From a virus: DNA of 28,529 bases. Both the position numbers and the translations under genes were made by a program. The first letter of the stretch is position 1. Each line of letters begins with the position of its first letter. Below the pieces are notes generated by a model. That model ran no database searches, was not told where the DNA came from, and was given only the letters and a program-made list of their open reading frames with translations. Location: positions 1 through 28,529 of IMG/VR virus record IMGVR_UViG_3300013306_000047; one strand, given 5' to 3'. This document shows positions 13,093-21,926 of the stretch, piece by piece.

Positions 13093-16000
13093 TTATTTAG
13101 TCCACGTAATGCGGATTTTGGGATCATGGGCATACCCATAACGCTCGTAGCTTCCACCAGACCCACCAAGAGTAATTCCTCGGTGTGTTCCAGACACCCA
13201 TCCAGCGTAGGTGCTAGAGGACATTTTGATCCAACGACCAGCGGCTCGTGGCCAGCCAGTAGATACTGCATGGCTATAGGTTTTGGTCGGCTTAGTAGAG
13301 GTTAGAGCTGTCTGACCATGCATACCGATGTAGGCATCTCCACCACCACCATAGTACCAGAAGTCGTAGTAGACATAGACCCAGATACCTGTGATTGTAG
13401 CACCTGAGAGAGTGCTAGTCAGAGATGGGAATATAGCCATGGATGATAAGTCACCATTGCTAGTTCCATACTGCAAACCGCTGTACATGTACTGGGTGTT
13501 GAAGGCATATGTGCCACCTGACCCGAGGAACGATCTAATGCCTGTAGCATTCCAAGTCTGGTCGTAGTTCTTCTTGACAGCTGGAGCTGTGACTTCTCCG
13601 CCGGTGTTGCCACCTGCCGGAGCATTGGCTGTACCATTGCGGTCTTCACCCGTCTGGGACATTGCCAGCCCGATGTCAGTTACCGTCATCATGACCGGAC
13701 GGTAGCCATTGGCCAGAATCTTCGCTCGGCCGGCTGTCTCCACCTTACAGCTAATCAACAGCGAGATACTGTCATCAACAATCGGGGTGAGGAGACGGTT
13801 GAATGTCACAGTAGATCGGATGCCACCACCCATGCTCGTAGGGACTGAGTAACCTTGATCGATTACGGGGTCAGCGACTGTTGCCGCGCGACCGCTTGGC
13901 CCCAGGTGTAGCTGTACGATGGCATCAACGCTACCGGTATCTGAGTAGGTATGGATCGGAGTTGTCTGAACCATATAGGCACGGCCTGCCTTTAGCCCGT
14001 CAAGCTGCAGGTGCAGATACGGGTGAGCGGTAGTTCCTGCATAATACAGGCTGTCGTTAGAACGAGAGGCCCACGCCAGCAGACTACCACCCTTGGCATC
14101 CAGCATATCCTCTACCTGCGTACCACCGAGGGAGAGGCCTCCCTTGTCTGTAGCAGAGTCATACTTGTCTATACCTATACTCAGAGCGGACATAGCCCCT
14201 GTGGAGCTAATTGATGCGACCTGCTTACCAGTAGAATCTGTCACACCGAAGTAATCATCATTGGCGGTACCGATGCTGATAACTTCCTTCGGCGCTGTCT
14301 CACCAGGAAGAAGAGCCATAGCATGGAAACCAGCAGGGTTCATCTTCGCATGTGTACCCAATGGGTTACCTGCAATAACTTCAGATGCAAGAACCAGTGT
14401 TGCTTCTAGCTTCTTGGCAGTGATAGCACCATCAACAACTAGAGCAGCATCAACCTTCTTGCGGAAATATTGACCATCACCATACACTGATACCCAACCA
14501 GTAGTACCTCGATGTTCAAGACGAGCACCCATCTTAATAACATCTGCTGGAATAGTGAACTCCCACTTAGGAGTTTGGTTTGCAGCATTGGCTGTATTTG
14601 GTGTTACTGTCGGAGATGAATACCCCGACGTTGTTCCATCATTTTTTAAGTATGAGACGTACATTTTAGTGGTAATTGAGGCATCATTGGCATAAAATGA
14701 TCCATAGTATTCGTATACTTCTCCCTCACCGACTGGAAGCCAGCCCGTCTTATCGGCTACACCTGGAGTTGAATCAAAGTCAAAAAGGTTTAGATAGCCT
14801 ACAGCTGGCCATGATGGAGTGGCACTACCATAGCGAAGCGCAATCTTACCTCCACCTGAAACGTAAGAGTCCCAACCAGTTGCATTGCCCTTTTTCAAAG
14901 CCAGAGATTCTGGATTAGTAAATGTAGGGTCAGGTATTAAGTTAGAAGTATTTGAAATCACCATCATGTCAGTAGTGATTTTACGCGAGTGAACTACATC
15001 AGCCCATAGCTTGTCAATAGTAGCTTGATTCATTGTAGCTGATGTAGCCACAAGCTTCTCTACGCCTAGGTTAGAAATTAGTGATGCTTCAGACATACGA
15101 CGAATCTGAATGTCATCGACATAGGCGAGCCCTGCAGTATTGTCATTCCACAGTTCTACCTTCAGCGCAGTAATCCCAGCTGGAATGGTAATGGTCTTTT
15201 CCAGTGGTACGGTCGTCCATGCACTGCGAGTGATAGTATTAAATTGGATGTCACCCAGGACTGTGGCATTGTTCACTGCATCTGAGATGCGAAGTTTAGT
15301 ATTACCAGTACCATTAAATGATGCATCAAGATACGCGTGCAGTTTGAAGTAGTACTGCTCACCTTCCTTTACGCGTAAGTCACCGATAAAGATGGACTTG
15401 GCAGGAGATGATGCACTGGCAACTGCACTAAGACGAAGGGAAGAGGCACCAAATTTCTTCTGTGTAGTGCTAATAGTGTGCTGTGTCGCTAGAGTCCATG
15501 GCACAGCGGTAGCATCTTCAAAATCAGACCCGATAGCGAAGTTTTGGAAGTCACCAATAACAATGTTCTTGGCTGTAACTGCATTAGCTGCTAGTGAGGT
15601 TGTAGTGATAGAACCATCTACAACTAATTCTCCACCTGTCATGCGGCGGGCCATCATGTTGGAAACAACTAGATAGGAACCAATGCTGGCTGATGCTGAA
15701 ATGTAAGGGCGGAAACGTACTCGTATTGCATCAGATGGAATCGTGACTACGTAGCTGTGGTCTGGGCGGGGTGCAGTGGCATTAGTAACACCTGGATTAA
15801 AGGATGATACTGCACCAGCAACAGTCATTTTTTGTGCGTAGATTGCACCATTTCCAGAACTCCAGCTACCCTCAGTAGAGTAAGAAAGACGGATCTTTTC
15901 ACCTGGAATAACATCAACCCACTCAGCGTAGGCTGTAGCCTCTAGAGTTGCACTAGTCGCGGTGAGCTGTAGTCCAGGTACTCCACCAGTTGCAGTGACA

Positions 16001-18990
16001 ACGGCAAGTGTTGTATTAGATGGTGTGAATCCAGTCGTACCACTCTGCAGCTGCGCGTTAGGAATTAAGTTAGTGAAATCACCAACAGCCAACATCTGTG
16101 TCGTAATTTTCTGGGAGTTGACGACATCGGTCCATAGCTTTGTGATAACTGCCTGGTCCAGAGTGCTTGCTGTAGCATATAGGTTCTTTACATCCACAGT
16201 CTGGAAAGCTGCAGTTCCTGCGGCAATCTTCTGCGCAACTAAGTCTATAATCGTTGCGGACCCAGCGGTTAGTTTACCAACGTCTAGGTTACTCACAGCA
16301 TCAGAACTGATAAGGGTTTTTACCCAGCTACCTGCAGGTGGAATACCATCCCAACGCCACTCAGCAATGATGTTGTTATTTGCATCACGTTGGCGCCAGA
16401 GGTCTCCATCTGCTGTAGGAACTCCTGAGGCAGGGCTGGTGTTGTAGTAAACACGAGACTTCGATCCAGCCATGGTAAGTGCTGCACCAGCATTGATCTC
16501 TTCTGCGGTCGCCGGGCGTACGTTAATCCAATCAAAGATAATATCTTTGGCTGTTAATGCACCTAAGTTGCTTCCAGCATAGTTGGCCATTAGGTAGCCA
16601 GTCATGGCTGTCCATGTGCCGGTGGCAGTGGTAGGGCGACGAATTGTCTTGGTAACCGTGTACCACTTACCAAGGATTGGGGTTGGAACCTCATCCTTAA
16701 AAACGATAGTAGAACGGTTAGGGGTCAAACCAGTCCAGTCTAGTAGAACCCCTGCCCCGGTAAGGCTACCTGAAACAAGCTGGAATGATACCTCTACGGT
16801 CCAGTACTCCAGGTTCGGAGCATGGGTTAGCGCACCATTATTCAGATTGAGGCCCTTTGCCACTGTCGCATCACATACAAAGCGAGCCGCGTATGGTCCA
16901 CGACGGAAGATAGTAGTTTCCTTAGTTGCTGCCACGCCATAGATGCTGTACTTGGCTGGTGTAGTGCCTGTCCAGTCGTCAAAAGAAGGATTCAGGCTGT
17001 ACGCTTGTGCATTGATAGATAGTGATGCAGCATCATTTGCTTTTGTGGTTGCATCATCAGCGGCAGCCGCAATAGCCGCAGCCTCAGCCGCATCAGCAAG
17101 TGCTGCAGCAGCGATAGCAGCATTTGCTTCTGCCAACTCCTGCTTTGCAGTCGCATCGAGGGCCGCAGCTGTAATAGCCGCAGCCTTGGCTGCATCTGCT
17201 TTGGTAGTAGCATCAGCTTTTGCAGTGGCTAGGGCTGTTGCACTTGCTCCTGAAGCTTGAGCATCTGCGTAAGTTTTAGCTGATGCGAGAGCAGCGGCTT
17301 GTGCTGCATCAGCTTTAGTCTGTGCGACTGCTGCGGCAGCAGTAGCAGCATTTGACTCCGCTAGTTGCTGCTTGGCTGTAGCATCTGCTGCTGCCGATGA
17401 AATAGCTGCAGCCTTTGCAGCATCTGCTTTAGCAGTCGCGTCTAGTTTTGCGGCTGCTAGTGCATTATCAGCCTTAGTTTTAGCATCAGCAGCTGCATTT
17501 GCTTCAGCTTGCTCTTTTTTTGTTGTAGCATCGGCAGCAGCTGCTGTAATAGCAGCTGCTTTAGCAGCATCTGACTTAGTGGTTGCATCGGTCTTAGCTG
17601 TGGCTAGTGCATTATCAGCTTTAGTCTTCGCATCAACTGCTGCATTAGCTTCTGCAAGTTCTTTTTTCGCAGTAGCATCGGCAGCAGCCGCAGCGATAGC
17701 TGCTGCTTTAGCAGCATCAGCTTTGGCAGTAGCATCAGCTTTTGCAGCATCGAGTGCTCCTTGGCTTGCACCACTAGATTGAGCATCAGCATAAGTTTTT
17801 GCCGCTGCTAATGCTGCTGCTTGAGCAGCATTAGCTTTGGAAGTGGCATCAGCAGCTGCAGCAGTTGCTGCATTAGCTTCTGCAAGTTCTTTTTTCGCAG
17901 TAGCATCGGCAGCAGCCGCAGCGATAGCTGCTGCTTGTGCTGCATTAGCCTTAGCAAGTGCATCTGCCTTTGCAGCTGTCAATGCAGCATCAGCCTTTGC
18001 TTGTGCTACTACTGCTGCATTTGCTTCAGCTAGTTCCTTCTTTGCAGTTGCATCTGCAGCTGCAGCTGCAATTGAAGCAGCTTGCGCGGCTGATACGCGA
18101 GTGTCGACTGTGGCTAGCTGACCAAAAGCATTCTGTAGTGCAGTATCGTTGTCTACAAGTCGTTCTTCATGTGCTACAAGATCAGTCTCAGCTGTTTCAA
18201 GACGTGAATCAAGATTGCTTGCATCAGTGATTACACCATCATACTTACCATCGAGTTCAACAAGCTTAGTATCGACATCGACAAGTCGGCCATCAACACT
18301 GTTGAAGCGAAGTGTATTTGCTGCAAGATCATCTTCAGCAGTAGCAAGACGGCTGTCAAGCTCGAATGCCTCGGTAACTACTCCATCATATTTTTCATCG
18401 AGGTCTGCAATAGCATTCTCAACATTGATGAGTGATGCAACAGAGTCCTGCATAATGCAGGATAGGCTACGAGCACCCTTTGCTGCTTTGTTGCCGTTGT
18501 AGTCTTCAGATTCTAGCGAGAATTGCCATAGTTCATTAGGTAATGCAATGTCCAATCCAACGTATACTGTATCCATATCCAGTCGGATAATGCCAACAGG
18601 TACACTTAGGACTGTGGTAGTTCCATTTATGTCTGTTCCAGCCATCTTATGGGCCCAGACATTTACGTGCAAAAAGTCACGAGGCTTCTCCGCATTGCCT
18701 ACAAATTTGCCATCCCACGTGATGATGTACATACCAGGCTGGCCAGATACGAATGGCATAGTGGCTACTGGTGGAGGTGTTGTGTCTCCTACGAACGGCA
18801 GAATGCCGTAGGTACCGTCAGGAAGCAGCCCAAAAATAGTTTCTTCACCCGTATTAGGGTCTCTTGTTGTTAGGGATTGGCTGATGAAGACTTCACCAGC
18901 AGGGCGCGTTTCAAGAGACTCAACTCTTTTTCGTACGTCCGTAAATTCTCGGACAAATGCGCCATCTGGCCCAATGCGTCTTACCTGCAT
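13093..18990 (-). CDS. Giant minor tail/fibre protein (1965 aa) with alanine-rich stalk and receptor-binding-like tip
   Basis: Residues 1-190 are a beta-rich base. About 190-295 is a coiled coil holding two copies of a KYDGVxTxAxxLDSRLxTAE unit. About 293-648 is an Ala/Lys/Asp/Thr stalk made of six or seven imperfect repeats around ADATAKKELAEANAA. Next come four jelly-roll-like segments resembling carbohydrate-binding modules, opening at about 660 (NPSFDDWTG), 973 (NLIPNAQLQSG), 1150 (GSDFEDATAVPW) and 1350 (NLIPDPTFTN). They are joined by linkers of the VDGSITTTSLAANAVTAKNI and KLWADVVHSRKITTDMM type. After a beta-rich region, the last ~160 residues are Tyr/Trp/Gly-rich (YVYYDFWYYGGGGDAYIGMH ... 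RGITLGGSGGSYERYGYAH), like C-terminal domains of actinophage minor tail proteins. ATG with AAAGGA. It probably binds the host surface polysaccharide; the assignment is by architecture. Confidence 0.88.
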   Translation of the reverse strand: MQVRRIGPDGAFVREFTDVRKRVESLETRPAGEVFISQSLTTRDPNTGEETIFGLLPDGTYGILPFVGDTTPPPVATMPFVSGQPGMYIITWDGKFVGNAEKPRDFLHVNVWAHKMAGTDINGTTTVLSVPVGIIRLDMDTVYVGLDIALPNELWQFSLESEDYNGNKAAKGARSLSCIMQDSVASLINVENAIADLDEKYDGVVTEAFELDSRLATAEDDLAANTLRFNSVDGRLVDVDTKLVELDGKYDGVITDASNLDSRLETAETDLVAHEERLVDNDTALQNAFGQLATVDTRVSAAQAASIAAAAADATAKKELAEANAAVVAQAKADAALTAAKADALAKANAAQAAAIAAAAADATAKKELAEANAATAAAADATSKANAAQAAALAAAKTYADAQSSGASQGALDAAKADATAKADAAKAAAIAAAAADATAKKELAEANAAVDAKTKADNALATAKTDATTKSDAAKAAAITAAAADATTKKEQAEANAAADAKTKADNALAAAKLDATAKADAAKAAAISSAAADATAKQQLAESNAATAAAAVAQTKADAAQAAALASAKTYADAQASGASATALATAKADATTKADAAKAAAITAAALDATAKQELAEANAAIAAAALADAAEAAAIAAAADDATTKANDAASLSINAQAYSLNPSFDDWTGTTPAKYSIYGVAATKETTIFRRGPYAARFVCDATVAKGLNLNNGALTHAPNLEYWTVEVSFQLVSGSLTGAGVLLDWTGLTPNRSTIVFKDEVPTPILGKWYTVTKTIRRPTTATGTWTAMTGYLMANYAGSNLGALTAKDIIFDWINVRPATAEEINAGAALTMAGSKSRVYYNTSPASGVPTADGDLWRQRDANNNIIAEWRWDGIPPAGSWVKTLISSDAVSNLDVGKLTAGSATIIDLVAQKIAAGTAAFQTVDVKNLYATASTLDQAVITKLWTDVVNSQKITTQMLAVGDFTNLIPNAQLQSGTTGFTPSNTTLAVVTATGGVPGLQLTATSATLEATAYAEWVDVIPGEKIRLSYSTEGSWSSGNGAIYAQKMTVAGAVSSFNPGVTNATAPRPDHSYVVTIPSDAIRVRFRPYISASASIGSYLVVSNMMARRMTGGELVVDGSITTTSLAANAVTAKNIVIGDFQNFAIGSDFEDATAVPWTLATQHTISTTQKKFGASSLRLSAVASASSPAKSIFIGDLRVKEGEQYYFKLHAYLDASFNGTGNTKLRISDAVNNATVLGDIQFNTITRSAWTTVPLEKTITIPAGITALKVELWNDNTAGLAYVDDIQIRRMSEASLISNLGVEKLVATSATMNQATIDKLWADVVHSRKITTDMMVISNTSNLIPDPTFTNPESLALKKGNATGWDSYVSGGGKIALRYGSATPSWPAVGYLNLFDFDSTPGVADKTGWLPVGEGEVYEYYGSFYANDASITTKMYVSYLKNDGTTSGYSSPTVTPNTANAANQTPKWEFTIPADVIKMGARLEHRGTTGWVSVYGDGQYFRKKVDAALVVDGAITAKKLEATLVLASEVIAGNPLGTHAKMNPAGFHAMALLPGETAPKEVISIGTANDDYFGVTDSTGKQVASISSTGAMSALSIGIDKYDSATDKGGLSLGGTQVEDMLDAKGGSLLAWASRSNDSLYYAGTTAHPYLHLQLDGLKAGRAYMVQTTPIHTYSDTGSVDAIVQLHLGPSGRAATVADPVIDQGYSVPTSMGGGIRSTVTFNRLLTPIVDDSISLLISCKVETAGRAKILANGYRPVMMTVTDIGLAMSQTGEDRNGTANAPAGGNTGGEVTAPAVKKNYDQTWNATGIRSFLGSGGTYAFNTQYMYSGLQYGTSNGDLSSMAIFPSLTSTLSGATITGIWVYVYYDFWYYGGGGDAYIGMHGQTALTSTKPTKTYSHAVSTGWPRAAGRWIKMSSSTYAGWVSGTHRGITLGGSGGSYERYGYAHDPKIRITWTK
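17040..18110 (-). repeat. Alanine-rich degenerate tandem repeat in the fibre gene
   Basis: DNA coding for the fibre stalk is internally repetitive. The best preserved pair is an exact 71-base direct repeat at 17638-17708 and 17866-17936, start to start 228 bases. Other copies match with scattered substitutions, mostly at third codon positions. The pattern suggests duplication followed by drift and could permit length change by recombination. Confidence 0.85.
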
Positions 18991-19016
18991 ACTACATCCT
19001 TTATGTCACTATGGAA

Positions 19017-20156
19017 TTAGACTTCGTCTTGCAAAGCCTTGTCAAACTTGCTTTCCTGTTGTAAACTAATTCTAACATTGCTAGAATCATCACCAGTAAA
19101 ACTAAGAATTCTCATGGGGGTCATACCGTCAGGAATTGAAATCCATCCCTTAGTATATATCATCGCTAAATCGCCTGGCCAAAACTGGCCCAGAGGTATA
19201 TCTCCATCTCCACGCACAGTCATTTGAACCTCGAGTAGAGCCTCGTCATTAGCACTCAACTCTGCATCACCGTGGCCGCGGACAACGGCAGCATTTTCAC
19301 TACTGCCTCTGTTGATAACTTTCTCTAGAAGAGGATACTGCTTCTGTAATGGTGTCTTATTTGTGCTGACAGTCATTAGAAGCTTTTCATCTGTTCCAGC
19401 ACCTAGAGAAAATACTCTAGATGCTTGATATGTGCCTGTATAGTTTACAGTCATATCAGCAACTTGACCTTTTGAAGGTGTTGTATCCCATACTTGAGTA
19501 AATGCTTGACCAATTCTAGGACGGTCTTCTGTTCCGTGGTACATATCAAACATTAGCTGGTTGTCTCTGATTAGTCGAGGTCTAAACATGACATCTGGAC
19601 CATCAATAACATTGGAAAGCTTTGTAAGAATCCCATCGCAGCTCAGATTCTGTACATCAAATCCTTTGTAGGTTCTTGTATGATCAGCATTGTTAGCTGC
19701 CGTCTGCTCAGGAATTGCAAAATTAATAGGCAGTGATCCAGAAGGTTTTGCCATAGCTTGTTGGACAACACGCTGAGCAATTGTTCCAAGAGACAGACCT
19801 GAGTAAACAATTTTCGACTTGTTGAGTTTAGACCAATCAGTCTGCTCTGTTACTACCACTCGGTTTGCAAGAATTGATCTAAGGCCACCGCAACTAACTG
19901 AGATAGAATCCCAGTTTTCTGAAGGGCGAGTGATGATAGGGCCTGCAACTATAGGAACACCATCCCAAAAAATAACAATGCCAGCCCACCAAGCAGACAA
20001 CCAGTACGTTAGATCAACTTTTGGAAGATCAGATTTTCTCAGTTTGACTTCAATAGTCTCGATACCATTAAGTTCGACAGACCATGAGAGAGATTCGTAG
20101 CTAAGCTGAGGTCCAATTTGGCCATTGATCGTTTGATATAAATTGGCAGTCCACAT
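19017..20156 (-). CDS. Minor tail protein, baseplate hub / Tal-like
   Basis: 379 aa. The N-terminal LYQTINGQIGPQLSYESLSW, then a membrane-like but beta-structured WWAGIVIFWDGVPIVAG and SVSCGGLRSILANRV, match the opening beta-barrel of siphovirus hub proteins (gp44/Tal family) that follow the Dit protein and close the tail tube. The second half (FSLGAGTDEKLL ... ANDEALLEVQMTVRGDGDIP) resembles the later barrel. It overlaps the preceding tail gene by TAATG and precedes the giant fibre gene by 26 bases. No peptidoglycan-hydrolase domain is visible, unlike many Tal proteins. The class is assigned from gene order and pattern, not from a catalytic motif. Confidence 0.7.
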   Translation of the reverse strand: MWTANLYQTINGQIGPQLSYESLSWSVELNGIETIEVKLRKSDLPKVDLTYWLSAWWAGIVIFWDGVPIVAGPIITRPSENWDSISVSCGGLRSILANRVVVTEQTDWSKLNKSKIVYSGLSLGTIAQRVVQQAMAKPSGSLPINFAIPEQTAANNADHTRTYKGFDVQNLSCDGILTKLSNVIDGPDVMFRPRLIRDNQLMFDMYHGTEDRPRIGQAFTQVWDTTPSKGQVADMTVNYTGTYQASRVFSLGAGTDEKLLMTVSTNKTPLQKQYPLLEKVINRGSSENAAVVRGHGDAELSANDEALLEVQMTVRGDGDIPLGQFWPGDLAMIYTKGWISIPDGMTPMRILSFTGDDSSNVRISLQQESKFDKALQDEV

Positions 20157-21031
20157 TACTTCACAGGTCCCATGTCAGTCACCTTGAAGACAAGGCCAGT
20201 TCGCCAGTAGCCGTCACCACCAGTACCGAAGTGCAGTGTGGCCTGCCCGGGTCCATAGTTCCTCAAGCCGCCTAAGTTGACAGTATGCTTTCCAGCAAGT
20301 ACAGTTGTCGTGAGGTTGAAGTTCACTGTCTGCCAAGACTGATGCAGTCCAGGCGTAGTCCAGAGAGCGAGATTAACACCATCTAGCTGAGGCAACCATC
20401 CATACTCAACATACTTTGCATTGTCAAATCCTACAGCACCAACGGCGCTTACACAGGCAGACATGCTGAAATTCACCATGCGGTCGGTTGGGAGACTGAA
20501 GCTGCCCTGACCTTCACGGAGTAAGGTGGCAGAAAGCTGACCGTTGTAGGTGTTCTGCCACTGGTGAAGTACACCAAGGCTAGCACCATAAGGAATGGAG
20601 TAGTCGACATCCTTATCTTTCACTGCCGCATTTGTGTTAGTAGCTCCTGAAGAGATAGCATATGATCCTAACTCCAAAGCGCGAGACGGCAGAGATGTTC
20701 CGACGCCTAGAACAAGCTCAGAGTCACCTTCAATAGAAGGGAATCTCTGCTGAACATAAACAATGTCTGTTCGATTGCTGGTGACGGTAGAGGCTGTAAC
20801 AGTACCACCTGCTACAGGTGCCATTACGACTTCTCCAGTAGCAGTCTTAATTGCAACTACACCAGATGCTACCGTGTATTTGAGCTGTGAGCTGCTTGTA
20901 GTGATTTTACATCCTGAGATAATTCCTGGAGTATATAGTGCTCCCCATACTTTACGTACGTCAAGATCGTCGGTACCTCCAGTGGGTACCCCTCCAACTA
21001 TTGTGGCGTTAACGCCCCATCCTGAAGTCAT
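20156..21031 (-). CDS. Minor tail protein, baseplate-associated
   Basis: 291 aa. The N-terminal part VDGSW-like opening (TSGWGVNATIVGG, VRKVWGALYTPGIISGC, LKYTVASGVVAIKT, RTDIVYVQQRFP) resembles the attachment domain of phage baseplate or receptor-binding proteins that tether a distal module. The C-terminal half from about residue 150 is a beta-sandwich-like region (YNGQLSATLLREGQGSFSLP ... HTVNLGGLRNYGPGQATLHF), perhaps a sugar-binding or structural jelly roll. It lies between the Dit-like and hub-like genes, an uncommon place for a receptor-binding protein, and overlaps the hub gene by TAATG. ATG with GAGGAA nine bases upstream. Function beyond virion tail component is inference. Confidence 0.7.
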   Translation of the reverse strand: MTSGWGVNATIVGGVPTGGTDDLDVRKVWGALYTPGIISGCKITTSSSQLKYTVASGVVAIKTATGEVVMAPVAGGTVTASTVTSNRTDIVYVQQRFPSIEGDSELVLGVGTSLPSRALELGSYAISSGATNTNAAVKDKDVDYSIPYGASLGVLHQWQNTYNGQLSATLLREGQGSFSLPTDRMVNFSMSACVSAVGAVGFDNAKYVEYGWLPQLDGVNLALWTTPGLHQSWQTVNFNLTTTVLAGKHTVNLGGLRNYGPGQATLHFGTGGDGYWRTGLVFKVTDMGPVK

Positions 21032-21054
21032 TTGTCAGTTCCTCTTCTCTTGGA

Positions 21055-21918
21055 CTAAATCCAAGTATCTTTGATAATTATATCACACCAGCCTGAACCA
21101 GCTTTTCTGGGTTCAAATGATGGTCTTAGAATTTCTTTAGGTGAAACAGAGAACCAATCTCTTTCTGTAAGAGATGTTGATCTGTCTACACCTCCCTGCG
21201 TCGCTGTGCCTTTAGCCGTATCAATAATTACCGGTGATGAAGAAGTTACCATTCCAGTATAAGTAATTCGATGGTCATCATTATCTGAAAGAGTAAATCC
21301 TTCTGTGTAGTCACCAGTTACCTTGAAGACAGGCCATGCCTCAGCATTACCGTCATTTGTAACAACACCACCCTGAAACAGGGTAGGGTCTGCATTGTAG
21401 TTTAGTGGGTAAGTAAGAATATACGTCAGACCACCACCATTTGCTGATGCAGAAGAGCCAACCGTAATCTTACGCTCTAGCCCATAAATGAAGGGGTCAG
21501 GTGCATAGAAGTCAATTTTCCAAAGTGCTGATGTATCAGACTGCTGGACCCATGATGTACTTCCCTCAAGACCTACTGTAGAGTAGCGGGTGCTAGCCTG
21601 AGTTTGGACTTTCAGCGTGCTGTAAGAACCATTTACGAGGATGCCTACCAGTGAGTCACGCATTTCCTGTAGACCCGTGATGGTAGAAGCAACAGCAACG
21701 CCTGAGAAAGAAATAAGTCGCGCAGCCATCTTCGCTTTTTCAGAGAAATCACCGTGTGCATTCATTCGACCAGTTGTATTTCGCTTGACGTTGGTGCCAT
21801 CAGTCCAACCAGTCACTGCCGTTGGGTCTAGAAGAAATTCTTTTGTACCACCTAGCTTGTGTGATCGCATGGTTACACCACCGACTGTCACTGTGATTCT
21901 GTCATTTTTTAAGTACAT
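21055..21918 (-). CDS. Distal tail (Dit)-like minor tail protein
   Basis: 287 aa. This protein follows the tape measure gene, the standard place of Dit, which forms the ring joining the tail tube to the baseplate. The pattern matches: a strand ITVTVGGVTM, an FSEKAKMAARLISFSGVAVA segment, a helix LQEMRDSLVGIL, the late DFYAPDPFIYG, and a galectin-like C-terminal part (EAWPVFKVTGDY, PVIIDTAKG, SLTERDWFSVSP, GSGWCDIIIKDTWI). The DPFIYG and PVFKVTG motifs are typical of the siphovirus tail component family. It is separated from the tape measure stop by eight bases. Confidence 0.8.
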   Translation of the reverse strand: MYLKNDRITVTVGGVTMRSHKLGGTKEFLLDPTAVTGWTDGTNVKRNTTGRMNAHGDFSEKAKMAARLISFSGVAVASTITGLQEMRDSLVGILVNGSYSTLKVQTQASTRYSTVGLEGSTSWVQQSDTSALWKIDFYAPDPFIYGLERKITVGSSASANGGGLTYILTYPLNYNADPTLFQGGVVTNDGNAEAWPVFKVTGDYTEGFTLSDNDDHRITYTGMVTSSSPVIIDTAKGTATQGGVDRSTSLTERDWFSVSPKEILRPSFEPRKAGSGWCDIIIKDTWI

Positions 21919-21926
21919 TGCTTACC

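Noticed and set aside
13015-13271. Short minus-strand open frame at 13089-13271 as a separate gene
   Set aside because: It lies entirely inside the fibre gene in another frame, with no ribosome site.
17040-18110. Possible CRISPR array or non-coding satellite
   Set aside because: The repeats are in frame within one long coding sequence, vary at third positions, and have no regular unique spacers.
16943-18121. Several Ala/Ser-rich open frames on the plus strand
   Set aside because: They mirror the GCA/GCT-rich alanine repeats of the fibre gene on the other strand; their length comes from codon bias, not from coding.
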